A stretch of DNA of 64,000 nt from Staphylococcus condimenti (GTDB lineage Bacteria > Bacillota > Bacilli > Staphylococcales > Staphylococcaceae): NCBI RefSeq assembly GCF_001618885.1, contig NZ_CP015114.1:1550001-1614000 (forward strand). Direction: 5' to 3'. Position 1 is the stretch's first letter. Every line of letters begins with the position of its first letter. The notes under the pieces are model-generated. The model ran no database searches, had not been told where the DNA came from, and saw only the letters and a program-made list of their open reading frames with translations. This document shows positions 23,091 through 34,124 of the stretch, piece by piece. The position numbers and the translations under genes are program-made.

Positions 23091-23533
23091 AAGTAATTTT
23101 TACACAAGATGTTAAAGGTAAAGGCAAAAAAGGCGAAGTTAAAGACGTACCAGTAGGTTATGCAAATAACTTCTTATTCAAGAAAAATGTTGCAGTTGAA
23201 GCAACTCCAGGTAATTTAAAACAATTACAACAACAAAACAGACGCGCTGAACAAGAAAGAGAACAAGAAATCGAAGATGCAAAAGCATTGAAGAAAAAAT
23301 TAGAAGATATCGAAGTTGAAGTAACAGCTAAATCAGGCGAAGGCGGCAAACTTTTCGGTTCTGTCAGCACTAAACAAATCGCACAAGCATTACAAAAACA
23401 ACACGATATCAAAATTGATAAACGTAAAATGGACTTGCCGAACGGTATTCATGCGTTAGGTTATACAAATGTACCCGTTAAATTAGATAAAGAAGTCGAT
23501 GGTACAATTCGCGTCCATACTGTAGAACAATAA
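23087..23533 (+). CDS. rplI: 50S ribosomal protein L9
   Basis: 148 residues: the N-terminal RNA-binding domain [19 protein letters not shown], the long connecting helix (about 40-75), and the C-terminal domain with [18 protein letters not shown]. It is a large-subunit protein bound to 23S rRNA near the L1 stalk. The ATG overlaps the end of gdpP (ATGA), so translation is coupled. Confidence 0.97.
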   Translation: MKVIFTQDVKGKGKKGEVKDVPVGYANNFLFKKNVAVEATPGNLKQLQQQNRRAEQEREQEIEDAKALKKKLEDIEVEVTAKSGEGGKLFGSVSTKQIAQALQKQHDIKIDKRKMDLPNGIHALGYTNVPVKLDKEVDGTIRVHTVEQ

Positions 23534-23567
23534 GTTTGAAATGGAATAAATCAGAGGTGTAATCATA

Positions 23568-24965
23568 ATGGATGGAATGTACGAACAAAACCAAATGCCG
23601 CATAACAATGAGGCTGAACAATCTGTCTTAGGTGCCATTATTATTGATCCGCAGCTCATCGGGGAAACTCAGGGAGTCTTACTTCCTGAGTCCTTTTATA
23701 GAGGCGCTCACCAACACATTTTCCGTGCGATGATGCACCTCTCTGAGGAAAATAGTGATATTGATGTCGTTACCTTGATGGATCAGCTGACATCAGAAGG
23801 AACATTAAGTGAAGCGGGCGGACCGCAGTACTTGGCGGAGCTAGCCAATAAAGTACCGACGACCCGCAATATTGAATATTATCGAGAAATCGTCTATAAG
23901 CTTGCGGCAAAACGTAACTTGATTCGTGTTGCCGATCAAATCGCAAAAGATGGTTATGATACAGAGCTTGAATTAGATGATATTTTAAGTGATGCAGAGA
24001 GAAAAATTTTAGAACTGTCTGCTACAAGAGAATCTGAAGGATTCAAAGATATCAGAGATGTCTTAGGACAGGTTTATGAGAATGCCGAAGAACTCGACCA
24101 AAATAGCGGTCAGACACCAGGTATTCCAACTGGATATCGAGATTTAGACCAAATGACAGCGGGCTTTAACCGAAATGATTTAATCATTTTAGCAGCCCGT
24201 CCGTCAGTAGGTAAGACTGCCTTCGCATTAAATATCGCGCAAAAAGTTGCGACGAACGAAGGAAATTATACGGTAGGCATCTTCTCTTTAGAGATGGGTG
24301 CTGACCAACTCGCAACACGTATGATTTGTAGTTCAGGCAATGTTGATTCTAACCGATTACGTACAGGTACAATGACTGAAGAAGACTGGAATCGTTTTAC
24401 AGTTGCGGTCGGTAAGTTATCAAGAACGAAAATCTTTATTGATGATACACCAGGTATCCGTATTACAGATTTACGTTCAAAATGCCGTCGTTTAAAACAA
24501 GAACACGGTTTAGATATGATCGTTATCGACTATTTGCAATTGATTATGGGAAGCGGTTCTCGTATGTCAGACAACCGTCAACAAGAAGTATCTGAGATTT
24601 CCAGAACACTTAAAGCCATCGCACGTGAACTGGAATGTCCAGTTATCGCATTGAGTCAGTTATCTCGTGGTGTTGAACAACGACAAGATAAACGTCCGAT
24701 GATGAGTGATATTCGTGAATCCGGGTCAATTGAACAAGATGCTGATATTGTCGCTTTCTTATATCGTGATGATTATTATAATCGTGAAGGTGATGAAGAA
24801 GATGATGACGGCGGTATGGAACCTGTCACAAATGATGATAACGGTGAAATCGAAGTCATTATTGCTAAGCAGCGTAACGGCCCGACAGGAACTGTGAAAC
24901 TGCACTTCATGAAACAATATAATAAATTTACAGATATCGATTATGCACATGCAGATATGATGTAG
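23568..24965 (+). CDS. dnaB: Replicative DNA helicase DnaB (dnaC of Bacillus)
   Basis: 465 residues. The N-terminal helical domain begins near MPHNNEAEQSVLGAII. The RecA-like motor has Walker A ARPSVGKTAF near 210-219, DMIVIDYLQLIMGSG as Walker B and RESGSIEQDAD. It is the hexameric helicase that unwinds DNA at the fork. The acidic loop EGDEEDDDGGME near the C-terminus is typical of staphylococci. Two in-frame ATGs (23568 and 23577) are possible; a GAGGTG site fits the first. It is followed by a terminator. Confidence 0.97.
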   Translation: MDGMYEQNQMPHNNEAEQSVLGAIIIDPQLIGETQGVLLPESFYRGAHQHIFRAMMHLSEENSDIDVVTLMDQLTSEGTLSEAGGPQYLAELANKVPTTRNIEYYREIVYKLAAKRNLIRVADQIAKDGYDTELELDDILSDAERKILELSATRESEGFKDIRDVLGQVYENAEELDQNSGQTPGIPTGYRDLDQMTAGFNRNDLIILAARPSVGKTAFALNIAQKVATNEGNYTVGIFSLEMGADQLATRMICSSGNVDSNRLRTGTMTEEDWNRFTVAVGKLSRTKIFIDDTPGIRITDLRSKCRRLKQEHGLDMIVIDYLQLIMGSGSRMSDNRQQEVSEISRTLKAIARELECPVIALSQLSRGVEQRQDKRPMMSDIRESGSIEQDADIVAFLYRDDYYNREGDEEDDDGGMEPVTNDDNGEIEVIIAKQRNGPTGTVKLHFMKQYNKFTDIDYAHADMM

Positions 24966-25002
24966 AGATGAATACACAGACTCGAAGTGCCAATAATTTA
25001 TT

Positions 25003-25035
25003 GAGGTTGAAATTAAAGTTTCAGCCTCTTTTTTT
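25003..25035 (+). terminator. Terminator after dnaB
   Basis: GAGGTTGAAA (25003-25012) pairs with TTTCAGCCTC (25019-25028), followed by seven Ts. Confidence 0.92.
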
Positions 25036-25261
25036 ATACTTAAAGAAATATTTTTGAGGCAATAAAAAAATATTTTTACGTACAATTATAGAAGTTATGT
25101 ATTTATTGTACGGTTTTTGGTCGATTTATAAGATAGGAATTGTCAATAAGTATGTGTGGTGTTTTTGTGGAGGATTGCGTTGAAACACCATTGATAAAAG
25201 GATTATAGGGTTTTAAAGGTAATTTCATGATATCAAAATTTGTCTTAAAACTGTAAAAAAT

Positions 25262-25274
25262 AATGTTCGTTTTC
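25262..25274 (-). promoter_or_regulatory. Probable PurR box upstream of purA
   Basis: Read on the minus strand, this 13-mer is GAAAACGAACATT, matching the Bacillus PurBox AWWWCCGAACWWT at 11 of 13 positions. It abuts the purA promoter, as expected for repression by PurR. The rest of the 24966-25344 spacer shows only the dnaB terminator and this promoter. Confidence 0.6.
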
Positions 25275-25277
25275 TAT

Positions 25278-25306
25278 TTGCATTACACGCTTACAATTGA
25301 TAGAAT
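25278..25306 (+). promoter_or_regulatory. purA promoter
   Basis: TTGCAT (25278-25283), a 17-bp spacer and TAGAAT (25301-25306) form a good sigma-A promoter 39 bp upstream of the purA ATG. Confidence 0.75.
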
Positions 25307-25344
25307 ACTTAATGGTTAATTGAGAATAACTTGGAGGTGCTCTT

Positions 25345-26631
25345 ATGTCATCAATCGTAGTTGTTGGGACACAATGGGGAGACGAAGGTAAAGGTAAAAT
25401 TACAGACTTTTTAGCAGAACAAGCAGACGTGATTACACGTTTTTCAGGCGGTAATAACGCTGGCCATACAATCAAATTCGGCGGCGAAACTTACAAATTG
25501 CACTTAGTACCATCAGGCATTTTTTATCAAGATAAACTTTCAGTGATTGGTAACGGTGTAGTTGTAGATCCTGTTGCTTTATTGAAAGAGTTGGACGCTT
25601 TAAACGAACGCGGTATTCCAACAAATAATTTGCGCATTTCAAATCGTGCTCAAGTTATTTTGCCTTACCACTTATTGCAAGATGAGTATGAAGAACGTCT
25701 TCGCGGCGACAACAAAATCGGTACAACTAAGAAAGGTATCGGCCCAGCATACGTTGATAAAGCACAAAGAATCGGAATCCGTATGGCGGATTTATTAGAC
25801 AAAGAAACTTTTGAAAAATTATTGAAATCAAATCTTGAATATAAATCAGCATACTTTAAAGGTATGTTTAATGAAGAAGCACCTGCTTTTGAAGATATTT
25901 TTGAAGAATATTATGCAGCAGGTCAACGTTTGAAAGACTATGTAACAGACACACCTAAAATTTTAGATGATGCTTTAGCAGCTGACGAACGTGTATTATT
26001 TGAAGGTGCACAAGGTGTAATGCTTGATATCGACCACGGTACATACCCATTCGTAACATCAAGCAACCCGATTGCTGGTAATGTAACTGTCGGAGGCGGT
26101 GTAGGTCCGACTGCAGTTTCTAAAGTTATTGGTGTATGTAAAGCTTATACTTCACGTGTAGGAGATGGTCCATTCCCTACTGAATTATTTGATGAAGATG
26201 GTCACCACATCCGTGAAGTCGGCCGTGAATATGGTACAACTACAGGACGTCCTCGTCGTGTCGGCTGGTTCGACTCAGTTGTATTACGTCATGCACGTCG
26301 TGTGAGCGGTATTACAGACTTATCTATCAACTCTATTGATGTTTTAACTGGTTTAGATACAGTGAAAATCTGTGTAGCTTATGAGTTGGATGGAAAAGAA
26401 ATCACTGAATATCCAGCGAACTTAAACGACTTGAAACGTTGCAAACCAATTTATGAAGAATTACCTGGATGGACTGAAGATATTACAAGTGTTCAATCTT
26501 TAGAAGCTCTTCCAGAAAATGCACGTCATTATTTAGAACGTATTTCTGAGCTTTCTGGTGTAGATATTTCAATCTTCTCAGTAGGTCCAGACCGTACACA
26601 AACAAATATGTTAAAACCTTTATGGTCTTAA
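25345..26631 (+). CDS. purA: Adenylosuccinate synthetase
   Basis: 428 residues, standard length. It opens [18 protein letters not shown] with the P-loop-like GDEGKGK and has the GTP-binding and IMP-binding segments, including NAGHTI and [12 protein letters not shown]. It joins IMP and aspartate using GTP, the first committed step to AMP. A GGAGG site precedes the ATG. It is transcribed alone from a promoter bearing a PurR box and is convergent with the YitT-family gene. Confidence 0.98.
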   Translation: MSSIVVVGTQWGDEGKGKITDFLAEQADVITRFSGGNNAGHTIKFGGETYKLHLVPSGIFYQDKLSVIGNGVVVDPVALLKELDALNERGIPTNNLRISNRAQVILPYHLLQDEYEERLRGDNKIGTTKKGIGPAYVDKAQRIGIRMADLLDKETFEKLLKSNLEYKSAYFKGMFNEEAPAFEDIFEEYYAAGQRLKDYVTDTPKILDDALAADERVLFEGAQGVMLDIDHGTYPFVTSSNPIAGNVTVGGGVGPTAVSKVIGVCKAYTSRVGDGPFPTELFDEDGHHIREVGREYGTTTGRPRRVGWFDSVVLRHARRVSGITDLSINSIDVLTGLDTVKICVAYELDGKEITEYPANLNDLKRCKPIYEELPGWTEDITSVQSLEALPENARHYLERISELSGVDISIFSVGPDRTQTNMLKPLWS

Positions 26632-26647
26632 TTCTAGATACATTTAA

Positions 26648-26685
26648 AGAGGGTGCTTATCACAGCGATAAGCACCCTCTTTTGT
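26648..26685. terminator. Bidirectional terminator between purA and the YitT-family gene
   Basis: AGAGGGTGCTTAT (26648-26660) pairs perfectly with ATAAGCACCCTCT (26668-26680), followed by Ts; As on the left support use in both directions. Confidence 0.9.
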
Positions 26686-26735
26686 TATATATAAGCATAT
26701 TGAACTTCAATGATTGAATTAATCTTAGATTGAAT

Positions 26736-27630
26736 TTAGTGAATATCTTTCTTACGATGATGACCGCCACGTACCTCAGATACGTTACCGAAGGATAAGA
26801 ACGCATTCGGATCAATCTTCATTACAACCTCTTTTAATTTAGCTTCTTCGACACGTGTAATGACACAGAACACGACTTTACGCGGTTCGCCTGTATAAGC
26901 GCCTTCAGCATTTAAATACGTCACACCACGTCCTAAACGGTCGTTGATAGCTTCTCCGATTTCTTTATAATCATCGCTGATAATCCATACTGCTTTCGAC
27001 TCATCGAGACCTACGAGTATCAAATCAATCATCTTGAAGGCGATAAAATAAGCTACAAAGCTATACATCGCACTTTCCCATGTAAAGATAAAGCCTGCAA
27101 CCGCAAAGATGAAGAAGTTGAAGATCATCACAATTTCACCTACGGAAAAAGGAACTTTATTGTTCAAGAGGATAGACATGATCTCAGTACCATCCATTGT
27201 GCCTCCTGCACGTATTACGAGACCTACACCAATGCCGACAATCGCACCGCCGAAGATGGTAATGAGAAGCGGTTCCTTAACAACTGCAGGAACAGGATGT
27301 AAAAGTGTTGTACCGACTGATAAAATCGTAATGGCATATAAAGTAGAAATCGCGAATGTTTTACCTATTTGTTTATATCCTAAAAAGAAGAACGGTAAAT
27401 TAAGTAAGAAAATAAATAGACCGAGAGACCATCCAGTTAAGTGGGATAAAATAATCGAGACACCGACAATGCCGCCATCAAGCAGTTTATTCGGTACTAA
27501 AAAGAGTTCTAGACCCGTTGCGGTAAGCATTGCGCCTATTGTTAAAAATAAAATACGTATAACAATTTGTGTGAGTGATAATTTTTTTCTTTTTCTTGTT
27601 ATGACCCCCAGAAATAGTAGTATGTTCCAT
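26736..27630 (-). pseudogene. YitT-family (DUF161/DUF2179) membrane protein, frameshifted near its start
   Basis: The main frame (26736-27530) encodes a YitT-type protein: several transmembrane helices, the loop LELFLVPNKLLDGGIVG, and a cytoplasmic C-terminal DUF2179 domain ending HHRKKDIH. The only well-placed start is the ATG at 27630 behind GGAGGG, giving MEHTTISGGHNKKKKK. That frame leads into an A7 tract (27582-27588, T7 on the plus strand) and does not continue into the YitT frame. Dropping one A would join the two parts smoothly, giving KLSLTQIVIRILFLTIGAM. Otherwise translation would have to start at ATG 27530 with part of the first helix missing. A true mutation, slippage at the A run, or a sequencing error are all possible. 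Confidence 0.7.
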
Positions 27631-27687
27631 AAATTCCCTCCTAAATTGGGTTATGTAAAAATTATACAAAATTTTTTTAAAAATAGC

Positions 27688-27716
27688 TTGTGTTTTTTTA
27701 AACAGGTTGATATAAT
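27688..27716 (+). promoter_or_regulatory. Promoter of the tRNA-Glu/tRNA-Asp unit
   Basis: TTGTGT (27688-27693), a 17-bp spacer and a perfect TATAAT (27711-27716) lie 21 bp before the first tRNA. Confidence 0.8.
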
Positions 27717-27736
27717 CAATCTTGTGCTTAAGAAAT

Positions 27737-27811
27737 GGCTCCTTGGTCAAGCGGTTAAGACACCGCCCTTTCACGGCGGTAACACGGGTTCGAGTCCCGT
27801 AGGAGTCACCA
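27737..27811 (+). tRNA. tRNA-Glu (TTC)
   Basis: A complete cloverleaf: acceptor GGCTCCT/AGGAGTC, anticodon stem CCGCC/GGCGG with anticodon TTC at 27770-27772, and a T arm with GGTTCGAGTCC. The 3' CCA is encoded in the DNA (27809-27811). It is followed 5 bp later by tRNA-Asp in the same transcript. Confidence 0.96.
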
Positions 27812-27816
27812 TTTCA

Positions 27817-27889
27817 GGTCTCGTAGTGTAGCGGTTAACACGCCTGCCTGTCACGCAGGAGATCGCGGGTTCGATTCCCGTCGAGACCG
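27817..27889 (+). tRNA. tRNA-Asp (GTC)
   Basis: Acceptor GGTCTCG/CGAGACC, anticodon stem CCTGC/GCAGG with anticodon GTC at 27850-27852, and GGTTCGATTCC in the T arm. The discriminator G at 27889 is followed by TAT, so CCA is not encoded, unlike the tRNA-Glu next to it. Confidence 0.96.
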
Positions 27890-27893
27890 TATA

Positions 27894-27925
27894 ATGCTCA
27901 TCCAATAGGGTGGGCATTTTTTATT
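27894..27925 (+). terminator. Terminator after the tRNA pair
   Basis: ATGCTCATCC (27894-27903) pairs, with G-T wobbles, with GGGTGGGCAT (27908-27917), then Ts. Confidence 0.85.
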
Positions 27926-28026
27926 TGTCCTTTTTTAAATACTTAATATGAGTATAACAAACTTACATTTAAATAAATGGTTAAAAAGACCTTATAAACA
28001 ACTTGCAATGCGAAATAGCGATGAAA

Positions 28027-28035
28027 TGCTATAAT
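28027..28035 (+). promoter_or_regulatory. Extended -10 promoter element upstream of walR
   Basis: TGCTATAAT is an extended -10 (TGN plus TATAAT) in the 360-bp leader of walRKHI. A second TATAAT-like site is at 28234-28239. No riboswitch or gene is apparent in 27926-28284. Confidence 0.5.
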
Positions 28036-28284
28036 AGACCCGTATGCATGAGTCTTACTTTAAAGCAATGACATAATCCATTTGTAAGTTACACCCACAT
28101 TTTAACTCTTCGATTTCACTACATCCTCTATAGAATTCTTGTTCAGTTGTCAACAATCCATTTAAATTTGTTCGGAAAATAGAATTGGTACGTTAAAAAT
28201 GGTAAATTATAGAGTAGATACTTATGTCAAAATTATAATAGATTCATGTACGATTATTTAAGATTAGAAATGAGGTTTAGGATT

Positions 28285-28986
28285 ATGGCGAGAAAAGTAG
28301 TTGTAGTAGACGATGAAAAACCTATTGCTGATATTCTAGAATTTAACTTGAAAAAAGAAGGTTACGAGGTCTTTTGTGCTTACGATGGTAATGATGCAAT
28401 CGACTTAATTTACGAAGAAGAACCAGATATCGTACTTTTAGATATTATGCTTCCAGGACGTGACGGCATGGAGGTTTGTCGTGAAGTTCGTAAGAAATAT
28501 GAAATGCCGATTATTATGTTAACAGCAAAAGACTCTGAAATTGATAAAGTATTAGGACTTGAATTAGGTGCAGATGACTATGTCACAAAACCATTCAGCA
28601 CACGTGAATTGATTGCACGTGTAAAAGCCAACTTGCGTCGTCGTTATACACAACCGGCACAAGAAGCAGATAACGCACCAAATGAAATTACAATTAAAGA
28701 TATCGTAATTTACCCAGATGCTTATTCTATTAAAAAACGCGGTAAAGATATCGAACTTACACACCGTGAATTTGAATTATTCCATTATTTAGCAAATCAT
28801 ATGGGACAAGTAATGACACGCGAACACTTATTACAGACTGTTTGGGGTTATGATTACTTCGGCGACGTACGTACAGTCGATGTAACAATCAGACGTTTAA
28901 GAGAGAAAATTGAAGATGATCCGTCTCACCCAGAATACATTGTGACACGTCGCGGCGTTGGATACTTCCTTCAACAGCACGACTGA
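28285..28986 (+). CDS. walR: Essential response regulator WalR (YycF)
   Basis: 233 residues from the ATG at 28285, beginning [20 protein letters not shown] like its S. aureus counterpart; in-frame codons from 28246 add an unconserved leader. The receiver domain has the acidic pair Asp9-Asp10, the phospho-acceptor Asp53 (LLDIMLP) and a conserved lysine in TKPFSTREL. The OmpR-type winged helix (about 130-233) binds DNA. WalR controls autolysins and cell-wall turnover and is essential in staphylococci. It heads the operon walR-walK-walH-walI. Confidence 0.98.
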   Translation: MARKVVVVDDEKPIADILEFNLKKEGYEVFCAYDGNDAIDLIYEEEPDIVLLDIMLPGRDGMEVCREVRKKYEMPIIMLTAKDSEIDKVLGLELGADDYVTKPFSTRELIARVKANLRRRYTQPAQEADNAPNEITIKDIVIYPDAYSIKKRGKDIELTHREFELFHYLANHMGQVMTREHLLQTVWGYDYFGDVRTVDVTIRRLREKIEDDPSHPEYIVTRRGVGYFLQQHD

Positions 28987-28997
28987 GGCCATGATTT

Positions 28998-30842
28998 ATG
29001 AAATGGCTTAGACAATTTCAATCCCTTCATACTAAGCTCGTAATTGTTTATGTCTTGTTGATTATTATCGGTATGCAGATTATCGGTTTATATTTTACCA
29101 ATAACTTAGAACGAGAATTAACACAGACATTTAAAAATAATATTTCGCAATATGCGAAACAAATCGAGATTAATATTGAGAAGGTAAAAGAAGAAGATAA
29201 TTCAGACAATGGGCAAAAAGAAATACAAAATTTATTAAACGAGTATGCCAACCGTCAAGAAATAGAACAAATTAACTATATCGATCGCAATCAAATTATC
29301 ATTGCGACTACCAAACAGTCCAGTCAAAGTATTGTGAACCAAAAAGCGAATGATACCTCTATCCAAAAAGCATTATCACTTGGTCAGCCTAATGACCATA
29401 CAATGTTGAAAGACTATGGAAAAGGGAAACAGCGCGTTTGGGTATATAACTTGCCAGTAAAATCATCTAAAGGCGTTATTGGCGATATTTATATCGAATC
29501 AGATATTGATAATGTTTATGATCAATTAAATAACTTTAACCAAATCTTTATCGTAGGTACAGCAATTTCTTTATTTATCACAGGAATATTAGGTTTCTTC
29601 ATTGCCCGTACAATCACAAAACCGATTACAGATATGAGAAACCAAACTGTGGAAATGTCTAAAGGGAATTATACGCAGCGCGTGAAGATATATGGTAACG
29701 ATGAAATTGGCGAACTTGCTTTAGCGTTTAATAACTTATCTAAACGTGTACAAGAAGCACAAGCTAATACCGAGAGTGAAAAACGGCGTCTTGATTCCGT
29801 TATCACCCACATGAGCGATGGTGTCATTGCGACCGATCGCCGCGGCCGTATTCGTATTGTGAATGATATGGCACTGAAAATGCTAGGTATGGCTAAAGAA
29901 GATGTCATGGGCTATAACATGCTTAGTGTTTTAGACCTTGAAGATGAGTTTGCTTTAGACGAAATGCAAGAAAACAATAATAGTTTCTTACTCGATATTA
30001 ATGAAGAAGAAGGTATTATTGCACGTGTCAGCTTCAGTACAATTGTTCAAGACACTGGCTTTGTGACAGGTTACATCGCAGTGCTGCATGATGTAACGGA
30101 ACAACAACAAAACGAACGCGAACGTCGTGAATTCGTAGCCAATGTATCACACGAATTACGTACACCATTAACATCGATGAACAGTTACCTTGAAGCATTA
30201 GAAGAAGGTGCTTGGAAAGATGAAGAAATCGCACCACAATTCTTATCTGTGACTAGAGAAGAAACAGTCCGCATGATTCGTCTTGTTAATGACTTGCTGC
30301 AATTATCTAAAATGGATAATGCGAATGAAGAAAATGCTTCAAACCAAGTTACAAAAGAAATTGTCGACTTCAATATGTTCATCAATAAAATTATCAACCG
30401 TCATGAAATGGCAGCGAAAGATGTGACATTCGTTCGTGACATTCCTGAAGAAACAATCTTCACAGAAATTGATCCAGATAAGATGACGCAAGTATTCGAT
30501 AACGTGATTACCAATGCGACGAAATATTCACGCGGCGATAAGCGCGTAGAGTTTCATGTGAAACCTAACCCGTTATATAACCGTATGACGATTCGTATCA
30601 AAGATAATGGTATCGGTATTCCGATTACTAAAGTCGATAAGATATTCGATCGTTTCTTCCGTGTAGATAAAGCACGTGCACGTAAGATGGGTGGTACTGG
30701 TCTTGGTTTAGCGATTTCAAAAGAAATCGTCGAAGCACATAATGGACGCATTTGGGCAAATAGTGTCGAAGGTCAAGGTACTTCAATCTTCATCACTTTA
30801 CCGTGTGAAGTCATAGAAGATGGTGATTGGGATGAGGCATAA
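28998..30842 (+). CDS. walK: Essential sensor histidine kinase WalK (YycG)
   Basis: 614 residues. Transmembrane helix 1 (about 14-32), an extracytoplasmic PAS-like domain (about 33-180), transmembrane helix 2 (about 183-203), HAMP, a cytoplasmic PAS (about 260-370), and HisKA with the phosphorylated His385 in [12 protein letters not shown] follow in order. The HATPase domain has N, G1 (DNGIGIP) and [12 protein letters not shown] boxes. It senses the cell-wall state and phosphorylates WalR. It begins 11 bp after walR, and its end overlaps walH by 11 bp. Confidence 0.98.
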   Translation: MKWLRQFQSLHTKLVIVYVLLIIIGMQIIGLYFTNNLERELTQTFKNNISQYAKQIEINIEKVKEEDNSDNGQKEIQNLLNEYANRQEIEQINYIDRNQIIIATTKQSSQSIVNQKANDTSIQKALSLGQPNDHTMLKDYGKGKQRVWVYNLPVKSSKGVIGDIYIESDIDNVYDQLNNFNQIFIVGTAISLFITGILGFFIARTITKPITDMRNQTVEMSKGNYTQRVKIYGNDEIGELALAFNNLSKRVQEAQANTESEKRRLDSVITHMSDGVIATDRRGRIRIVNDMALKMLGMAKEDVMGYNMLSVLDLEDEFALDEMQENNNSFLLDINEEEGIIARVSFSTIVQDTGFVTGYIAVLHDVTEQQQNERERREFVANVSHELRTPLTSMNSYLEALEEGAWKDEEIAPQFLSVTREETVRMIRLVNDLLQLSKMDNANEENASNQVTKEIVDFNMFINKIINRHEMAAKDVTFVRDIPEETIFTEIDPDKMTQVFDNVITNATKYSRGDKRVEFHVKPNPLYNRMTIRIKDNGIGIPITKVDKIFDRFFRVDKARARKMGGTGLGLAISKEIVEAHNGRIWANSVEGQGTSIFITLPCEVIEDGDWDEA

Positions 30843-32163
30843 GGAAGCAGCAAAATCCGTTATCCTGACACTATTGGTTTTAATGAGTATCGTCTTAACG
30901 TATTTAATGTGGAACTTTTCGCCGGATTTATCGAATCTGGAAAATCAAGACAGTAAAAAAGCGAATGAGAAAACCATCGGCAAGCCGAATTCAGAGCAAA
31001 TGGACAATGCGATTTCTCCTTATCAGATTGTTTATAATCATGGCGATAAGACAGATGGTGCATTAGAAACACGAAAATTGAATCGTGATGTTGCGAAAGT
31101 TTTGAAAAACCAAAGAGTAACAGATTCATCTGAAATTTATCATGATCATAATTTATTTATTCCTGAACTCAGTGATAACTTTGTCGCATTGGATTTTACG
31201 TATGACATGCCACTGACCACCTATTTAGGACAAGTCATGAATATGGATGCTAAGATTCCGAATAAATTTAAATTCAGTCGTCTCATTATTGATGCAGATC
31301 AAGAAAAGACAGCTGTATTATATGCAATCGGTAATGATCGCCATCATGTAATGCGCTTGAATACGTCTATTCCAAGCAGCAAAGTGAAAAAAGCAGTAAA
31401 ATCGATTCAACCAGAACTTACACCATTCTCTGAAATTATTACAGGTAAAGAAACGATTGATTCAGCATCACATATTTTTGCACCGCAGAAGCCGAATCAT
31501 CTGAAAACATACCGTACGATTTTTAATCATATCAGTGTGGAAACGATGAATTCGATTTTGTTTAACGATTCAGTTGTTGTACGCAGTTCTAAGAGCGGTA
31601 ATACAACATATAATAACAATACAGGCGTCGCAAACTATAATACGAAACGTGAATTTTATCGCTATACCAACTTATCTGAAGATGAGTCCAAATCAAGAGA
31701 CATGATCAAATCTATTCCAAGCACATTTGATTTTATTAATAGTCATGGTGGTTTTACAGATGATTTCCGGTTGTTTGAAGCGGATCCGAAAACTGGAGAA
31801 CTGACTTATCAAATGTTCTTGAATGGTGTCCCAGTCTTCAATAAAGACGAACTGAGCACGATTCAAGTAGCTTGGGGAGAAAAAGGCATCTTCAGTTATG
31901 CACGTTCTTTACTGAAAACGAATATTACGATTGATAGCGGTGAAGAAAAGAAAAACTTGCCAGGTGCTGAAGCGGTACGTTCTGAATTAGCTAACAATCC
32001 TAATCTTGACTTTAAAAAAGTGACGAACATGACAATAGGTTATAAAATGCAGGAAAAAGATGATAACGACATCGAAGTACAACGTACAAGTGAATACGTA
32101 CCAGAATGGTATATCCAATATAACGGCAAATGGTATGTCTACGAGAATGGAGGCTTGCAATAA
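30832..32163 (+). CDS. walH: WalRK regulator WalH (YycH)
   Basis: About 443 residues from the ATG at 30832 ([19 protein letters not shown]); a GTG at 30820 is less likely. One N-terminal transmembrane helix (about 9-28) anchors a large extracytoplasmic domain with the conserved [14 protein letters not shown] segment (here [13 protein letters not shown]) and [10 protein letters not shown]. WalH works with WalI to modulate WalK activity at the membrane. It overlaps walK by 11 bp and walI by 1 bp. Confidence 0.93.
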   Translation: MRHKEAAKSVILTLLVLMSIVLTYLMWNFSPDLSNLENQDSKKANEKTIGKPNSEQMDNAISPYQIVYNHGDKTDGALETRKLNRDVAKVLKNQRVTDSSEIYHDHNLFIPELSDNFVALDFTYDMPLTTYLGQVMNMDAKIPNKFKFSRLIIDADQEKTAVLYAIGNDRHHVMRLNTSIPSSKVKKAVKSIQPELTPFSEIITGKETIDSASHIFAPQKPNHLKTYRTIFNHISVETMNSILFNDSVVVRSSKSGNTTYNNNTGVANYNTKREFYRYTNLSEDESKSRDMIKSIPSTFDFINSHGGFTDDFRLFEADPKTGELTYQMFLNGVPVFNKDELSTIQVAWGEKGIFSYARSLLKTNITIDSGEEKKNLPGAEAVRSELANNPNLDFKKVTNMTIGYKMQEKDDNDIEVQRTSEYVPEWYIQYNGKWYVYENGGLQ

Positions 32164-32951
32164 TGAACTGGAAATATGCTAAGACGCTCTTTATCTTCGT
32201 TTTCATTATCATTAATATAAGCTTAGCCATTATGTATGTGAACAAAATCAATAAATCGCATATTAATGACGTAGAAGATACCAATGAAGTCGATTTTAAA
32301 CAAGAAGAAATTACGATTCCTAAAGAATTGCCGGATGTACGCGGGATTAAAACACAATTGATTACTGGACGCTCTAAGGACTTTAAAGATTACGCAAAAT
32401 CGAAATCAAACGTTAAAGCAGAAGATGGCGGCAACCTCGCTGCAGGTACCATTGAACCGCCGATTAGTGCTTCTTCAGACCAGGTAACATCCTTAAAAGG
32501 CTATATGAAAAAGAACATCTATAAAGGTGAATATTATCAACTCTATAATACGAGTGAACATGAAGCGGTATTCGAACAAACATATCACGGTTTGCCTATC
32601 ATGAATAATGAAAAAGCCAGACTGAAATTTAAGATCAATGATAATGAAGAGACTAATGGTTACCGCCAAAGAGCAATTGCAGAGATTGGTCCTTCTAAGG
32701 GAGAAAATAACCAAGAAAAACAAGTCGTGAGTGCACGTAAAGCAATCGAAGCTTTATATTACAATCGTTACTTAAAACGCAATGATGCAGTTACAAGTGT
32801 ACGCTTGGGTTATTATTCAGTCGTAAAAGAAACAAATGTACAAGTTTTCCAAGCGAACTGGGAAATTAAAGTCAATCATGCAGATTCAAAAGATGATAAG
32901 ACATACTATGTAGAAGCGACTTCAAAAAATCCTAAAATTATTGTGAGATAA
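32163..32951 (+). CDS. walI: WalRK regulator WalI (YycI)
   Basis: 262 residues starting [18 protein letters not shown] at the ATG at 32163, which shares its A with the walH stop codon (TAATG). One transmembrane helix (about 7-26) is followed by an extracytoplasmic YycH/YycI-fold domain with KAIEALYYNRYLK. It forms a complex with WalH and WalK. Its stop is followed by a terminator, so walJ is a separate unit here. Confidence 0.93.
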   Translation: MNWKYAKTLFIFVFIIINISLAIMYVNKINKSHINDVEDTNEVDFKQEEITIPKELPDVRGIKTQLITGRSKDFKDYAKSKSNVKAEDGGNLAAGTIEPPISASSDQVTSLKGYMKKNIYKGEYYQLYNTSEHEAVFEQTYHGLPIMNNEKARLKFKINDNEETNGYRQRAIAEIGPSKGENNQEKQVVSARKAIEALYYNRYLKRNDAVTSVRLGYYSVVKETNVQVFQANWEIKVNHADSKDDKTYYVEATSKNPKIIVR

Positions 32952-32971
32952 CAGGAATTGACTCTATTTCT

Positions 32972-33003
32972 AAGCGCATCCTATTATGGGTGCGCTTTTT
33001 ATG
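32972..33003 (+). terminator. Terminator after walI
   Basis: AAGCGCATCC (32972-32981) pairs with GGGTGCGCTT (32988-32997), followed by Ts. Confidence 0.88.
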
Positions 33004-33269
33004 TAGCTTGTTTTAAAGATTTTCTTTACCTGCAAGGTGGGAAGCAAGGGCAAAAAGGTGTATAATTGTAGGGTGAAATTTCGTATTTTAGAGATACCGC
33101 AGTGTACGGTCACTCAAGCGGCAATATGACCGATAATATAGGATGATAGAATAAGCCGTATTTTTAACAAAATGCTGTATCTTTGCGATAATAGTACTAA
33201 TGAACTTATTTATTAATGACCGATATATAAAATCGAAATATAGAAATGCTAATTTGTAAACTAGAAAGG

Positions 33270-34070
33270 GTGAATCGCTTGATACGTATGAGCGTACTTG
33301 CGAGTGGCAGTACAGGCAATGCCACTTATGTTGAAAGTGATAAAGGAAGCCTGCTCGTTGACGTCGGTTTAACTGGCAAGAAGATGGAAGAGCTCTTTGG
33401 CAAGATTGATAGAAATATTGAAGATTTAAATGGTATTCTTGTGACGCATGAACATGTGGATCACATTAAAGGACTTGGCGTATTAGCCCGTAAATATAAG
33501 TTGCCTATTTATGCGAATGAAAAGACATGGAAAGCGATTGAAAAGAAAGACAGTAAGATTCCGATGGATCAAAAGTTCATCTTTAATCCTTATGAAACAC
33601 ATTCACTTGGTGGATTTGATATTGAATCGTTTAATGTCTCTCATGATGCGATTGATCCGCAATTTTATATCTTCCATAATGATTATAAGAAATTTACGAT
33701 GATAACAGACACAGGTTATGTGTCAGACCGTATGAAAGGTATGATTCGCGGCAGTGATGCGTTTATGTTCGAAAGTAATCATGATGTGGATATGCTGCGT
33801 ATGTGCCGTTACCCATGGAAAACAAAACAGCGTATCTTAGGCGATATGGGACATGTGTCAAATGAAGATGCGGCGATGGCGATGTGTGATGTGATTACAG
33901 GCAGCACGAAACGGATTTATCTTTCTCACTTGTCTCGTGATAATAACATGAAAGACTTAGCACGTATGAGTGTAGGACAAGTCTTGAATCAACATGATAT
34001 TGATACGGATAAAGAAGTGTTGCTGTGCGATACGGATAAAGCTGAACCGACACCGATTTATACGATTTAA
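33270..34070 (+). CDS. walJ: Metallo-beta-lactamase-fold protein WalJ (YycJ)
   Basis: 266 residues from the GTG at 33270, placed after an AAAGG site and giving [21 protein letters not shown]. It has the metal-binding [10 protein letters not shown] motif, a later SHD and LSHLS. YycJ/WalJ proteins are MBL-fold nucleases or exonucleases, co-conserved with walRK and linked to DNA replication or repair; the precise substrate is not known. It is separated from walI by a terminator and 266 bp. Confidence 0.93.
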   Translation: MNRLIRMSVLASGSTGNATYVESDKGSLLVDVGLTGKKMEELFGKIDRNIEDLNGILVTHEHVDHIKGLGVLARKYKLPIYANEKTWKAIEKKDSKIPMDQKFIFNPYETHSLGGFDIESFNVSHDAIDPQFYIFHNDYKKFTMITDTGYVSDRMKGMIRGSDAFMFESNHDVDMLRMCRYPWKTKQRILGDMGHVSNEDAAMAMCDVITGSTKRIYLSHLSRDNNMKDLARMSVGQVLNQHDIDTDKEVLLCDTDKAEPTPIYTI

Positions 34071-34090
34071 ATGATATAAGTTTATGAAGC

Positions 34091-34124
34091 GACTTCTGGA
34101 TATGACATCCGGGAGTCTTTTTTT
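34091..34124 (+). terminator. Terminator after walJ
   Basis: GACTTCTGGAT (34091-34101) pairs with ATCCGGGAGTC (34107-34117), followed by seven Ts. Confidence 0.88.

Noticed and set aside
27109..27831. A 240-codon rightward frame antisense to the YitT-family gene
   Set aside because: It runs through the tRNA promoter and into both tRNA genes, has no plausible start signal, and its sequence is low quality compared with the minus-strand protein.
28003..28035. TTGCAA plus TATAAT as a standard walR promoter
   Set aside because: The spacer is 21 bp, too long for a normal promoter; I kept only the extended -10 element.
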